Shown: in pieces, positions 25,139 through 34,054 of the stretch | Numbering within the stretch: position 1 is the stretch's first letter | Layout of the letters: every line of letters starts with the position of its first letter | Assembly (NCBI RefSeq): GCF_001507645.1 | Contig: NZ_CP013909.1 | Location: forward strand, 2,852,001 to 2,916,000 | Origin: Hymenobacter sedentarius | Lineage (GTDB): Bacteria; Bacteroidota; Bacteroidia; Cytophagales; Hymenobacteraceae | DNA length: 64,000 nucleotides | Reading direction: 5' to 3' | Notes under the pieces: model-generated | Database searches by the model: none | The model's input: the letters and a program-made list of their open reading frames with translations, nothing else | What the model was told of the DNA's origin: nothing | Program-made: the position numbers and the translations under genes

Positions 25139-25840
25139 CTACTTACTGCCGAACCGGTAGCGCAGGCCCAGCGCGTTGGTATGGGTAAGGAAGGAGTTGG
25201 TGAGATAATAGCCCGGCGCTACCGCGCGGTTGATGGTGAAGTCGTAGTTAAGCTCGAAGCGCGGCGTGATGCGGTAGTGTGCGCCCATTCCCAGCGTTAG
25301 GAGGAGTGTGTTTTGGGAGTACTGGTAGCCGTAGGGCGACGCCACAAAACTGCTCTGGACGCTGTCGGAGCGGGTACCGCGGCTGCTGGATGCCCGGTGC
25401 TCCAGGGTGAGGCCGCCCAACGCGTCGAACTGCAGGCGGTGGGCCGGATTGCGCGTGAGCGTGTAGCGGGCCAAGACCGACAGCGAGGCATTGCGCCCGG
25501 TGTACCGGCCCGACATTTCGGAGTACCTCAGGACCGGGCTGCCGGAAGCATAATCATAAAAGTAGCCCGAGTTGGAGTAGCTATGGGACATGCCACTGTA
25601 GGCGAGGCCCACCTGCACCGCCAGCCGCGGGCGCCACTGGTAGCCCACCGTAAGCTGCACCGGCACCTGCACGCCGCCGCCGAGGAACCCTCGATTGCCC
25701 AGATGCTGGTAGTAGCTGCTGTAGGCGCCCAGCCCCACATAGAAGCGGGGCGCGGGGGCCGGGTCGGTAGTTTGGGCGAGGCTGAGAAGGGGAGTGCTGA
25801 GCAGCAAGCCGCCAAGGGCCGCGAGTCGGGGTAAAAGCAT
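25139..25840 (-). CDS. Outer membrane beta-barrel protein
   Basis: 233 residues from the ATG at 25840; the frame is open upstream, but MLLPRLAALGGLLLSTPLLS is the signal peptide, ending SLAQ. Alternating aromatic and small residues in strands (FYVGLGAYSSYYQHLGN, LTVGYQWRPRLAVQVGLAYS) and the final ALGLRYRFGSK with a basic end are typical of small OmpA/OmpW-like barrels. Function unknown. Confidence 0.8.
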   Translation of the reverse strand: MLLPRLAALGGLLLSTPLLSLAQTTDPAPAPRFYVGLGAYSSYYQHLGNRGFLGGGVQVPVQLTVGYQWRPRLAVQVGLAYSGMSHSYSNSGYFYDYASGSPVLRYSEMSGRYTGRNASLSVLARYTLTRNPAHRLQFDALGGLTLEHRASSSRGTRSDSVQSSFVASPYGYQYSQNTLLLTLGMGAHYRITPRFELNYDFTINRAVAPGYYLTNSFLTHTNALGLRYRFGSK

Positions 25841-26079
25841 GGATAGGATGGGGAAAGTGATATGGATTGCCGGTATGAGGCTGCTGGCGGGCCAAACGTT
25901 GCATGGCGCGCTTGGCCGGTGGCAATGTTTTCGGGGGAAGGTCATCTCCTAGTCCCGTCGCTTCATCGGCTTAAACCGACGCTTCGGCAACAGGGATTTT
26001 CAGCCGGCCCGGCCCGCTGCCACCTTTGAATCATCAACCCCCGCCAGGGATTTCACCTCATCACATTCAGCTCAATTCC

Positions 26080-26799
26080 ATGAAAACCACCCTCCTCACC
26101 CTCGCCCTCGCTGCCGCCTCATTTGCGGCCGTGGCTCAATCGCAGCCCGCGGCTGGCGCTCCCGGCGCCATCGCAGCCCAAGCCCCGGCCGATGCCTACA
26201 CCGCCATGATGGCCGCCACCATTGCCGAGCTGGATGCGGCACCCGCGGCCGCCCTGCCCGCTACCATTGCCAAGCTGGAGCGGGCCGCCAGCGCCAAGCC
26301 CGCCGACTGGCTGCCCCGCTACTACCAGGCCCGCGGCTACGTCAAAATGAGCTTCGCCGCCAAGGATGGGGAACAGAAGGAAAAATTCCTGGACCAAGCC
26401 CAAACCGCCCTCGACCAGGCCCAGAAGCTGCCCGGCGCCGACAAGGCCGAGCTTCTCGTGCTGCAGGCCTACCTCTACCAGGGCCGCATCCAGGTTTCGC
26501 CGATGACGCGCGGGCCCGTCTTCACGGGCCGCGTGCACGAGGCGCTGGAACAAGCCCTTGGCCTCAGCCCCAATAACCCGCGGGCGCTGCTGGTGCTAGG
26601 CAACGACTTCTATTTCCGGCCCAAGATGTTCGGTGGCGGAGCCGACGCCGCGCGCCCTTACTACGAAAAGGCCCGCCAAAGCTTCGCCACCTTCAAGCCC
26701 GCCACCGTGCTCAGCCCAAATTGGGGCGAGAAGACCGTGACAGCTACCCTGCAGCAAATGGCCACCGAAGCAGCTGGCAGCACTACTGCTACTAAATAA
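26080..26799 (+). CDS. Secreted TPR-like protein of unknown function
   Basis: 239 residues from ATG 26080, the start of a signal peptide (MKTTLLTLALAAASFAAVAQ). The mature part is helical with TPR-like spacing: RYYQARGYVKMSFAAKDGEQ, then FLDQAQTALDQAQKLPGADK, then VHEALEQALGLSPNNPRALL, then GGGADAARPYYEKARQSF. No enzyme motif is seen. Such proteins are common periplasmic proteins in this phylum. It stands alone before a palindromic repeat. Confidence 0.75.
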   Translation: MKTTLLTLALAAASFAAVAQSQPAAGAPGAIAAQAPADAYTAMMAATIAELDAAPAAALPATIAKLERAASAKPADWLPRYYQARGYVKMSFAAKDGEQKEKFLDQAQTALDQAQKLPGADKAELLVLQAYLYQGRIQVSPMTRGPVFTGRVHEALEQALGLSPNNPRALLVLGNDFYFRPKMFGGGADAARPYYEKARQSFATFKPATVLSPNWGEKTVTATLQQMATEAAGSTTATK

Positions 26800-26898
26800 T
26801 CAGGGTTGTTCAAGCCTAACGCGAAGCCAAGAGAACGTCATGCCGAGCGCAGCCGAGGTATCTCGCGTGGGATAGTAATCCAATCGTCTGTCAATAAG

Positions 26899-26989
26899 CG
26901 GCTGTCATGCTGACGAAGGAAGCATCTTATCGCCGCTGGACGACTCGTTCGAACGTGATAAGATACTTCCTTCGTCAGCATGACAGCCG
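26899..26989. repeat. Palindromic repeat (family B, copy 1)
   Basis: Arms 26899-26931 and 26957-26989 (33 bp, one mismatch) contain GCTGTCATGCTGACGAAGGA and its complement. An unpaired half unit, GAACGTCATGCCGAGCGCAG, lies just upstream (26833-26852). Other copies are at 38882, 43119, 48247 and 52356. They fill gaps between genes, like REP or BIME elements. Confidence 0.85.
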
Positions 26990-27112
26990 GCGCGGTAGAC
27001 ATGCCGTAGCCCCACTCGACACGAACGGCTCAAGCACAATCCCTAAACGTCTTCAATTCCAGCTCAACGAAGCTTTTCGTTTACTTTGATGGAACATTGC
27101 CCGCCTTTGCCC

Positions 27113-28198
27113 ATGGCCCAGCCCAATTCTTCTTCCCTGTTTACCGGTGGCTACCTGCCCATTTCGGGTTCGTGGGTGAGCAAGTGGAAGGCGCTGCGGA
27201 TACTGTTGCTCATCTCGGCGGTGCTCACGGTGTTGCTCAACCCCGGGTCGCTCACCAGTGCCAAAGCCCTGGCCATCACCTTCGCCATCACCTTCGCTTA
27301 CAGCGGGGGGCTGTGGTTTGTGAACGGCTACGCGGTGGATTGGCTCAACAGCCGCGTTTCCTGGGCCGAGCGGCCCCTGCGCCGGCTGCTGCTCACGTTG
27401 GCCACGGCGGTGGGCGGGTCGGTGGCGGTGATTGTGCTCATTCAGGCCGCCTTCCTCACGCTGATGGGCGACTCGCTGGCGCTGCTCTGGAGCCCGCGCA
27501 TGTACGGGCAGGTGCTGGTGCCGCTGGCCGTTACCATCATCATTTCCCTGTTTAACCACAGCCGCTCATTCTTCATGAGCTGGCGGGCGGCGGCCGTGCG
27601 CGCCGAGCGGCTGGAAAAGGAAACCGCCATTGCCCGGCTCGACTCCCTGCGCCGGCAAGTGGACCCGCATTTTCTATTCAACTCCCTGAACGCGCTGACT
27701 TCTTTGGTAGAAGAAAACGACCCCGCCCGGGCCGTACGCTTCATCCGCCAGCTCTCGCAGGTGTACCGCTACGTGCTCGACAGCGAAAGCCAGGAGCTGG
27801 TGCCGTTGGCCGAGGAAGTGCGCTTCGCCGAAAGCTACCTGTACCTGCAGAAAACCCGTCTTGGCGATGCCCTGGCCGTGGAAATGGACCTGCCACCCGC
27901 CGCCGTGGCCCCGTTCTTCGTGCCGCCGCTGGCCCTGCAATTGTTGCTCGAAAACGTCATCAAGCACAACACCGCTTTCCAGGCCGACCCGCTGCGCGTG
28001 CGCGTGACCCTGGATGCCGCTGCCCACACCCTCACCGTGCGCAACATGCGGCGCCCCCGCCGCCTTGCGCCCGAGGAAAAGTCCGGCCTGGGCCTGAAAA
28101 ACCTGGCCGCTCGCTACAGCTTCCTCAGCAGCAAGCCGCTGGTGGTGAGCGAGGAGGCCGGGGAATTTGTCGTGACACTGCCACTGCTCGTCATTTAA
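27113..28198 (+). CDS. LytS-type sensor histidine kinase
   Basis: 361 residues from ATG 27113 (MAQPNSSSLFTGGYLPI); an upstream ATG at 27089 is less likely because the putative -7 region would touch it. Four membrane helices (residues about 30-165), then the His_kinase domain with QVDPHFLFNSLNALTSLVEE (phospho-accepting His in DPHF) and an atypical ATPase region (LLLENVIKHN, GLGLKNLAARY). It pairs with the LytTR regulator downstream. Its stop codon TAA lies inside the left arm of an AT-rich repeat. Confidence 0.9.
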   Translation: MAQPNSSSLFTGGYLPISGSWVSKWKALRILLLISAVLTVLLNPGSLTSAKALAITFAITFAYSGGLWFVNGYAVDWLNSRVSWAERPLRRLLLTLATAVGGSVAVIVLIQAAFLTLMGDSLALLWSPRMYGQVLVPLAVTIIISLFNHSRSFFMSWRAAAVRAERLEKETAIARLDSLRRQVDPHFLFNSLNALTSLVEENDPARAVRFIRQLSQVYRYVLDSESQELVPLAEEVRFAESYLYLQKTRLGDALAVEMDLPPAAVAPFFVPPLALQLLLENVIKHNTAFQADPLRVRVTLDAAAHTLTVRNMRRPRRLAPEEKSGLGLKNLAARYSFLSSKPLVVSEEAGEFVVTLPLLVI

Positions 28199-28341
28199 CA
28201 TTTATCATTTAACAGTTATCATTTATCCTTCGTCAATCGCATGTCTTGAGTCGCAATTTTCGCTGATGTTTCCCTGCAACTGACCAAATGGGCTTGCCCA
28301 AGTCGGTCGACTGTTAAATGATAAATGTTAATTGTTAAATG
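28192..28341. repeat. AT-rich inverted repeat between kinase and regulator (family C, copy 1)
   Basis: Left arm 28192-28215 (CATTTAACATTTATCATTTA...) and right arm 28311-28341 (...TAATTGTTAAATG) are complementary apart from a 7-base insertion, AATTAAC, that looks like microsatellite expansion. The left arm supplies the kinase stop codon, and the right arm ends in the ATG of the regulator gene. A second copy lies at 47558-47688. Confidence 0.85.
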
Positions 28342-29151
28342 AAACTGACTGCCCTCATCGTTGAAGACGAACCCCTGGCTGCCCGCCGCCTCGCCGACAT
28401 GCTGGCCCGCCAGCCCGAACCGGTGCAGGTGCTCGGCACGGCCGAATCGGTAGCCCAGGCCGTGGCCATGCTCGAAAGCCCGCAGCCCGCGCCTGATGTG
28501 CTGTTTCTGGACATTCACCTGGCCGATGGCCTCAGCTTTGAGCTGTTTGAGCGCACGCCGGTGCGCTGCCCCGTCATCTTCACCACAGCCTACGACCAGT
28601 ATGCGCTGCAGGCCTTCAAGGTGAACAGCGTGGACTACCTGCTCAAGCCCATCGACGAGGAGGAGCTGAGCGCGGCCCTGCGCAAGCTGCGCGCCCTGCA
28701 CAGTGCGGCACGCGCCGCGCCGGCCCCTGCCTTCGACCCCGCGCTGCTGGGGCAGCTCCTGCAGCAGATGCAGCAAACCCTGCCGGGTACGACCACACCA
28801 GGCGCGGCTTACAAAACACAGTTTGTGGTGCGGGTAGGCGAGCACCTGAAAGTGGTGCCCCTCGACCAGATTGCCTATTTCTTCAGCCTTGAAAAAGCCA
28901 CCTTTCTGCAAACCACCGAAGGCCGCAAGTACGTGGTGGACTACACCATGGACCAGCTCGAAAACCTGCTGGACCCGCGCCGCTTCTTCCGCCTGAATCG
29001 GGCCTATTTAGCCCAACAAACCGCCATTCAGGACATCATTCACTATACCAATTCGCGCCTGCAAACCGTGCTCAAGCCCCTCGCGCCCGATACCCAGGTG
29101 CTGGTGAGCCGTGAGAAGGTGAACGTGTTCAAGAGCTGGCTGGACCGCTAA
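28339..29151 (+). CDS. LytTR-family response regulator
   Basis: 270 residues: receiver domain (LTALIVEDEPLAARRL, phospho-acceptor Asp58 in LFLDIHLADG, FTTAYDQYALQAF, DYLLKPID) and a LytTR DNA-binding domain (VVRVGEHLKVVPLDQIAYFF, then FRLNRAYLAQ). The start ATG is the last three bases of an AT-rich repeat. Paired with the LytS-type kinase upstream; the regulated target is not evident. Confidence 0.92.
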   Translation: MKLTALIVEDEPLAARRLADMLARQPEPVQVLGTAESVAQAVAMLESPQPAPDVLFLDIHLADGLSFELFERTPVRCPVIFTTAYDQYALQAFKVNSVDYLLKPIDEEELSAALRKLRALHSAARAAPAPAFDPALLGQLLQQMQQTLPGTTTPGAAYKTQFVVRVGEHLKVVPLDQIAYFFSLEKATFLQTTEGRKYVVDYTMDQLENLLDPRRFFRLNRAYLAQQTAIQDIIHYTNSRLQTVLKPLAPDTQVLVSREKVNVFKSWLDR

Positions 29152-29171
29152 AGGCCGCTTCCGCCCGATTA

Positions 29172-30020
29172 TTATCCTTCGAGCCATGCTTTCACGGCGC
29201 TGGCTTTTTCGCGGCTCACCAGCACGTCTTCGCTGGCGGCGGGGTGCAGCTCCACCAGCAGCTTGCCGTTGAAGTGCGGGTGCAGGCGGCGCACCGCCGG
29301 TAGTTGGGCTATGATTTGGCGGTTGAGCCGGAAAAATTGGGCTGGGTTGAGCAGGCTTTCCAATTGCTCGAGCGTGTAGTCGAGCACGAAGCGGCGGCCG
29401 TCCGCAGCCACCAGGGTGGTGGTCTCGTGGCGGCTGCTGAACCAGGCAATGTCAGCCACTGGCAGAGGCAGCAGCTGTTCTCCCTGCCGCACCAGAAACC
29501 TGCTTTTATAGGGCCGTGGCAACGCATCGAGCAACCGCTCGATGCTTAATGAAGAATGAGGAATGGGGAATGAAGAATGGGGCGAGGTAGCCTGTTCGGC
29601 CTGCGAAAACCTTTCGCCGGATGATTTTTCATTCCTCATTCTTAATTCCTCATTAAGCGCAGCGTCTCGCAGCGCGTTCCGCTTGGCCAGGGCGGCTTGC
29701 AGCTCGGCCAGCTTCACTGGTTTCAGCAGGTACGCAATGCTATTGGCCTGGAAAGCGCGGATGGCGTAGGCGTCGAACGCCGTGGTGAAAATGACCGGGC
29801 TGGGCACCACGGCCTGCTCCCAGATCTCCAGGCTGAGGCCGTCGGCGAGCTGGATGTCGCTTAGGATGAGGTCGGGGGCGGGGTGGGCGGCCAGCCAGGC
29901 GAGGGCGCCGCTCACGGTATCGAGCACAGATACCACTTGCGCCTCGGGCGCGGCCTGGGTTAGCAGGCGCTGGAGGCGCTCGGCGGCGGGGTACTCGTCT
30001 TCGAGGAGCAGGATGGTCAT
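29172..30020 (-). CDS. LytTR-family response regulator with repeat-encoded linker
   Basis: 282 residues: receiver domain (MTILLLEDEYPAAERL, Asp55 in LILSDIQLADG, IAYLLKPVKL) and LytTR domain (SRFLVRQGEQLLPLPVADIA, FFRLNRQIIAQLP). Residues 119-160, between the domains, are encoded by an AT-rich hairpin repeat and read DAALNEELRMRNEKSSGERF and on to SSFPIPHSSLS, low in GC and unlike a normal linker. The start is 7 bp after the kinase stop, and the two form an operon. It converges with the other LytTR gene across a 20-bp gap. Confidence 0.9.
   Translation of the reverse strand: MTILLLEDEYPAAERLQRLLTQAAPEAQVVSVLDTVSGALAWLAAHPAPDLILSDIQLADGLSLEIWEQAVVPSPVIFTTAFDAYAIRAFQANSIAYLLKPVKLAELQAALAKRNALRDAALNEELRMRNEKSSGERFSQAEQATSPHSSFPIPHSSLSIERLLDALPRPYKSRFLVRQGEQLLPLPVADIAWFSSRHETTTLVAADGRRFVLDYTLEQLESLLNPAQFFRLNRQIIAQLPAVRRLHPHFNGKLLVELHPAASEDVLVSREKASAVKAWLEG
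29541..29666. repeat. AT-rich hairpin element inside a coding region (family A, copy 2)
   Basis: The ends are GATGCTTAATGAAGAATGAG on the left and a right arm ending CCTCATTAAGCGCAGCGTC, inverted copies of the same family found at 15043-15138. The element is a multiple of three in effect, with no stop codon in the coding frame, so it is read through as about 42 residues of linker in the LytTR regulator. Confidence 0.8.
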
Positions 30021-30027
30021 GGCGGGA

Positions 30028-31053
30028 TTAGAGCAGCGGCAATTTCACCACGAACGTGCCTTCCTGCTGCTCAATTTCCACGCGGTGCGCGGCGTTGAGC
30101 AGCTGGTAGCGCTGCTGCACATTAGCCAGCCCCGTGCCGGTGCCGGGCGCCAGGCCAGCCGAGCGGAGCCGCAGGGTGTTTTCTACGAAGACGAATTCGG
30201 GCGCCCCGTCGGGGGTGGCCGTCAGGCGCAGGTGCAGCGGGTGCTCGCGCGAGGCCACGTTGTGCTTCAGCGCGTTTTCTACCAGAAGCTGCACGCTGAG
30301 CGGGGCCACACGGCGGGCCAGGGCAGCCGGCGGTAGGCAGATTTCCACCACCAGGTTGTCGCGAAATCGGGCTTTGTGCAGCGCCAGATAGGTTTCGACA
30401 AAGGCGATTTCGTCGGCCAGCGGCACGGTGGGCTGGCCCTGGGCCAGCAGCGCGTAGCGGTACATATCGGCCAGCTGCTCCACAAATTGCTGGGCGGGCG
30501 CATTGCCGGGCTCGATGAGGGCCGACAAGGTATTGAGGTTGTTGAACAGGAAGTGCGGGTCGAGCTGGCTTTGCAGGGCGTCGAGCTGGGCCTGCGTGCT
30601 GGCGCGGGCCAGCTGGTCGGCGCGCAGCAGGTTGGCCTTCCACTGCTCGAAGAAATACCGGCTTTCGTACACGGTATTCACAATGAGCGTCGGTAGCAGG
30701 TTGAACCCGATGGCCCCGAGCAGAGAGGGCGCGCTGAATGGAAAGTAGGAGGGCAGTAAAAAGTGCAGCGGTACCTGCAAAACCACCGTGGCCGCGGCCG
30801 TAAACAGCCCCGACAGCACCACCAGCGCCCACAGCCGCTGGGCCGTTTGGCTCACGTGGGGCAGCCGGTGCAGCAGCCACGCCCACAGCGCGCGGTTGCC
30901 GAGCCAGAGCGCCGCGGTGAAATACAGCGAGATGGCCCAATTGATGAAAAAATCGGCGGGCGAGGCCAGCAGGCGATGCAGCGGCGTCACCAGCAAGACA
31001 ATCAAAATGCTCAGGGCGGGAATGCCGATGAGCCGGAAACGGCGGTCTTTCAT
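30028..31053 (-). CDS. LytS-type sensor histidine kinase
   Basis: 341 residues. Four membrane helices (about 8-130), a short linker and the His_kinase domain with QSQLDPHFLFNNLNTLSALI, then LLVENALKHNVA and GTGTGLANVQQRYQLL. It partners the LytTR regulator 7 bp downstream. It is arranged tail to tail with the other LytS/LytTR pair, and similar helices and domain order suggest an old duplication. Confidence 0.9.
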   Translation of the reverse strand: MKDRRFRLIGIPALSILIVLLVTPLHRLLASPADFFINWAISLYFTAALWLGNRALWAWLLHRLPHVSQTAQRLWALVVLSGLFTAAATVVLQVPLHFLLPSYFPFSAPSLLGAIGFNLLPTLIVNTVYESRYFFEQWKANLLRADQLARASTQAQLDALQSQLDPHFLFNNLNTLSALIEPGNAPAQQFVEQLADMYRYALLAQGQPTVPLADEIAFVETYLALHKARFRDNLVVEICLPPAALARRVAPLSVQLLVENALKHNVASREHPLHLRLTATPDGAPEFVFVENTLRLRSAGLAPGTGTGLANVQQRYQLLNAAHRVEIEQQEGTFVVKLPLL

Positions 31054-31107
31054 GGGGTGGCCCTCGTCAGGTAGCGGCTAGGCGGCCACCATGGGCGCCG
31101 CGCGCCG

Positions 31108-31737
31108 CTACCTGCGCCGATAAGTATACAGCATAAATCCCATTGCCACCGCCGAGCCCAGCACAGACGGCAGAAACTGGCTGTAGGGCTTGTAGGCGCC
31201 CAGCACCGTGCCCGTGAAGGCCGAGAGCAGCGCCGAATAAGTACTCATCATCTTCCAGATGTGCTCGTAGAGCCAGGCCCCGCGCCGCCAGCGGCTCAGC
31301 CACCCAAACCGGCTCAGGTCGTAGACCGTCATGGCCAGCAGCGTGCCGAGGGTGCTGTACATCACCACCGGCGACCATACCAGCGCAATGCGCGGCAGCA
31401 GCACCAGAAACGCCCCGGCCCCCAGCAGAAAAACTGCCGAAAAGACCCCGTCGCTCAGGGTGGGGCCGGTGGCGTGGGTGCGCAGCACCCGGTAGCCGGA
31501 GTAGGCCTGGTACACACTCAGCATCACGATGACGGTGAGAAAGGGCCGGAAGTTGAACACCGCCAGCCCCAGCACCGCCGTCACGAGCACCACCGTCGCC
31601 AGGCCCAGAAACCAGCGCCCCGTTCGCAAGTGGGCCGGTCCGCCCTTGGCCGTGAGCATGGGCGCCAGCCCCACCAGCAGCGCCAGCGTCCCAAACGCGA
31701 TGTGAACCAGGATATTGAGCTGATGAAGCGTGGCCAT
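31108..31737 (-). CDS. Six- to seven-helix membrane protein (DUF2306-like)
   Basis: 209 residues from ATG 31737 (MATLHQLNILVHIAFGTLAL). Regularly spaced hydrophobic helices and conserved-looking HIAFG, KGGPAHLRTGRWF and HIWKMMSTYSALL recall DUF2306-type integral membrane proteins of unknown function. A longer frame runs upstream to 32451 but only shadows the next gene. Probably transcribed with the two membrane protein genes upstream. Confidence 0.7.
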   Translation of the reverse strand: MATLHQLNILVHIAFGTLALLVGLAPMLTAKGGPAHLRTGRWFLGLATVVLVTAVLGLAVFNFRPFLTVIVMLSVYQAYSGYRVLRTHATGPTLSDGVFSAVFLLGAGAFLVLLPRIALVWSPVVMYSTLGTLLAMTVYDLSRFGWLSRWRRGAWLYEHIWKMMSTYSALLSAFTGTVLGAYKPYSQFLPSVLGSAVAMGFMLYTYRRR

Positions 31738-31799
31738 AATGAAAGAGTGCAGAAACAAGGTAGAGAGAATGGACGTGGCCCGAGGAGCGTGGTGCGGCG

Positions 31800-32633
31800 T
31801 TAGAGGGGCAGCAGCGGGCGGCCCGCCAGGGCCAGCGCAAACAGCCCGGCCACGCCCCCGGCGTAGAGCGCCGCACCTACCCAGGTGAGCAGCACCGCCC
31901 GGCCCGGCACCCAGCGGCTGAGCGCCCAGCCCAACAGCGGCACCACTTGCAGCGCGTGCATGCCCAGAAAATGGGCGGCGCGGAGGTCGCCGGCCCGCGT
32001 GCTCCAGCCCAGGCCGGGCAGGCCGGGGCCGCCGTCGGGGGCGCCCACGGTGTGCTGGTTGAAGTGAATCATGACCCCGCCGATGAGGCTGCCGACCACA
32101 AACAGGAGCAGGCCCAAACGGATGCCCCATACCGTGCCGGCCGCCCCCCGCGGCCGGTGCCGCCACACCAGCCACAGCGCCCAAAACGTCATGAGGGTGT
32201 TGACCATGATAAACCAGCCCATCAGCCCAAACAGCACGCCGCTCAGGGCCGAGCCGGTATTGAAATGCGACGTGGTGCCGCGGGCTGCCTGCCCCCAGAT
32301 AACGGCCTGCTCTACCAGCATGCTCACGGCCACCCCCAGGCTGAGGCGGCGCACGCTGCGCTGGGCATGCTTGGGCAGCTGGGCCAGCAGCCAGCCCAGC
32401 GTCCATGCATAGGCCAGGATGGACAAGGAAAACTTCAGCGGCTTCATCCACACAGGCAGGCCCGTGACCACGCGGGCATCGAAGGGCAGCAGCGCCAGCG
32501 CCAGCACGGCCAGGGCTAGGTTCAGGGCGCCGGTCCAGAACAGGGCCGGGTTGGCCTGCCGCAGCTGGGCCACGAAGTGAGGCGCGGCCCCCGAGTGGCG
32601 GGTAGCAGCCAGGGGGAGGGAGATGCCGGTCAT
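31800..32633 (-). CDS. Integral membrane protein, unknown family
   Basis: 277 residues with about seven helices. Notable segments are VVTGLPVWMKPLKFSLSILA, GTTSHFNTGSALSGVLFGL, IHFNQHTVGAPDGGPGLPGL and GDLRAAHFLGMHALQVVPLL; several His residues at helix ends could bind metal or heme, which is only a suggestion. I cannot assign a family. It lies between two other small membrane protein genes on the same strand. Confidence 0.72.
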   Translation of the reverse strand: MTGISLPLAATRHSGAAPHFVAQLRQANPALFWTGALNLALAVLALALLPFDARVVTGLPVWMKPLKFSLSILAYAWTLGWLLAQLPKHAQRSVRRLSLGVAVSMLVEQAVIWGQAARGTTSHFNTGSALSGVLFGLMGWFIMVNTLMTFWALWLVWRHRPRGAAGTVWGIRLGLLLFVVGSLIGGVMIHFNQHTVGAPDGGPGLPGLGWSTRAGDLRAAHFLGMHALQVVPLLGWALSRWVPGRAVLLTWVGAALYAGGVAGLFALALAGRPLLPL

Positions 32634-32670
32634 GTCGTCGGGCTGCGAGGCAGCGGTTAAGATTTAATAA

Positions 32671-33150
32671 TCAGCGGTTCGCCTGCTCTTGGGCTGCCAC
32701 TGGCGCTGGGCGGGCCACGTTGGGCAAAAACAGCCGCCTGACGCCGCAGTACAGCCCAAAGCCCAGCGGCCCGAGCATGAAGGTGGCCAGCAGGCACGGC
32801 ACCAGGGCCCAGTGCGGCACGCCGCGCAGCTGCGCATCGCGGGTTTCCCAGGCGCCCACCCACATATCGAAGCACAGGTAGTGCACCCAGCCGGCCAGCA
32901 GCGCCCACGGCTCCCGAAACAGCGCCGCCACCTGGGCCAACGACCCAAACCCCGCCCCCGGCGCGGGGTGCGCGAGCATCTGGTAGCCAATGAGCACGGT
33001 ATAAACCGCCGCCAGCAGCAGGGGCAGGGCCCCGCGCAGCACCACGGCGCGGGTGCCCCGCCAGCGCGGGGCCAGCACCAGCAGGGCCCAGCCCAGCATG
33101 GCTAGTAGGTTGGCTGCCTGGAATAAGGAGTCGGGAGAGAGCATGGCCAA
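32671..33150 (-). CDS. ABA4-like membrane protein (DUF4281)
   Basis: 159 residues with four helices. WVHYLCFDMWVGAWETRDAQ followed by GVPHWALVPCLLATFMLGPL is the recognisable ABA4-like signature; plant relatives act in carotenoid (neoxanthin) synthesis. In bacteria the role is not settled, though pigmented Hymenobacteraceae make carotenoids. The start may be Met1 or Met3 (33144). Confidence 0.78.
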   Translation of the reverse strand: MAMLSPDSLFQAANLLAMLGWALLVLAPRWRGTRAVVLRGALPLLLAAVYTVLIGYQMLAHPAPGAGFGSLAQVAALFREPWALLAGWVHYLCFDMWVGAWETRDAQLRGVPHWALVPCLLATFMLGPLGFGLYCGVRRLFLPNVARPAPVAAQEQANR

Positions 33151-33342
33151 AACTACCGAAGTCGCCCCGCCGTTGCTAGCCCAAGCGGGGTGAAGCCGCG
33201 CAAAGCGCCGGTTAAGCCGCGGATAGCGGGGGTGAAGTGCGGCCCCGGCCCGCCCATATCCGGCTTGGATGGGGCTTCCCTTTGTACTAGACGCTGGCCG
33301 TACTCACAACCTTCGGCTCATTGGCCGTGTTTGGCCTGTGCT

Positions 33343-34041
33343 ATGCTGCTTCCCTTGCGCTTCGTCACGTTGCTCTGGCTGGCGGCCCTGGTGCCCGCCG
33401 GCAGTTGGGCCCAGGCCCCTTCCCCCGATTCGGCGGTGGGCCGACGGGTGGTGCCGCGCATTCCGCACCGCCGGGTGGTGGTGCAGTATGACTCGCGCTA
33501 CTCCATTCTCAACCACCATTTCACGACCATCAACGGCCTGAAGCTGGGCGTGGAGTTCAAAAACCGCTTCCGCGCCGGCACGGCCATCTACTTTCTTAGC
33601 ACGGGTGTGACCACTCGCCAGGCCCGCCCCGAAAACGCCGCGGCCGATGCCCAGGCCGACCTGCGGTTCCGCTACCTGGCCGGGTACGGCGAGTACGTGC
33701 TGCTGGAAACGCCCCGCTGGGAGCTGAGCAGCAACCTCCAACTCGGCCTGGGCTCGGCCTACGTGCGCTACAACACCCCGGATGGCCGTTCTCACGTAAC
33801 CCCAAAGCAGTTCATGGGCGTGGTGGAGCCTTCCGTATCGGCGCACCTGCGGGTGTTTCAGTGGGCGGGGCTGGGCGCCGGGGTGGGCTGGCGGCAGCCG
33901 GTGCTGGTGTCCGGGGCCATTCAGCGGGAGCTCAACGGCCCCGTTTTTTACTTGCGGGGCAAGCTTTTCCTCGGCGATTTGCTGAAGGTGGTGAAAAACA
34001 AGACGCCGCTTTTCACCCAGGAAGGCCTGCGGAAAGGCTAA
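33343..34041 (+). CDS. Secreted outer-membrane-like protein
   Basis: 232 residues from ATG 33343, where a signal peptide begins (MLLPLRFVTLLWLAALVPAG, cleaved after SWAQ). Beta-strand-rich mature region: VVVQYDSRYSILNHHFTTIN, GLKLGVEFKNRFRAGTAIYF, LGLGSAYVRYNTPDG, AGLGAGVGWRQPVLVSG. It looks like a small barrel or outer-membrane protein of unknown role. It converges with menE across 13 bp. Confidence 0.75.
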   Translation: MLLPLRFVTLLWLAALVPAGSWAQAPSPDSAVGRRVVPRIPHRRVVVQYDSRYSILNHHFTTINGLKLGVEFKNRFRAGTAIYFLSTGVTTRQARPENAAADAQADLRFRYLAGYGEYVLLETPRWELSSNLQLGLGSAYVRYNTPDGRSHVTPKQFMGVVEPSVSAHLRVFQWAGLGAGVGWRQPVLVSGAIQRELNGPVFYLRGKLFLGDLLKVVKNKTPLFTQEGLRKG

Positions 34042-34054
34042 CGCGCACATGGCC

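Noticed and set aside
31738..32451. Upstream extension of the DUF2306-like frame
   Set aside because: It lies antisense-like over another frame on the same strand (31800-32633) that reads as a real membrane protein; the extension is Arg/Ala-rich and starts no domain.
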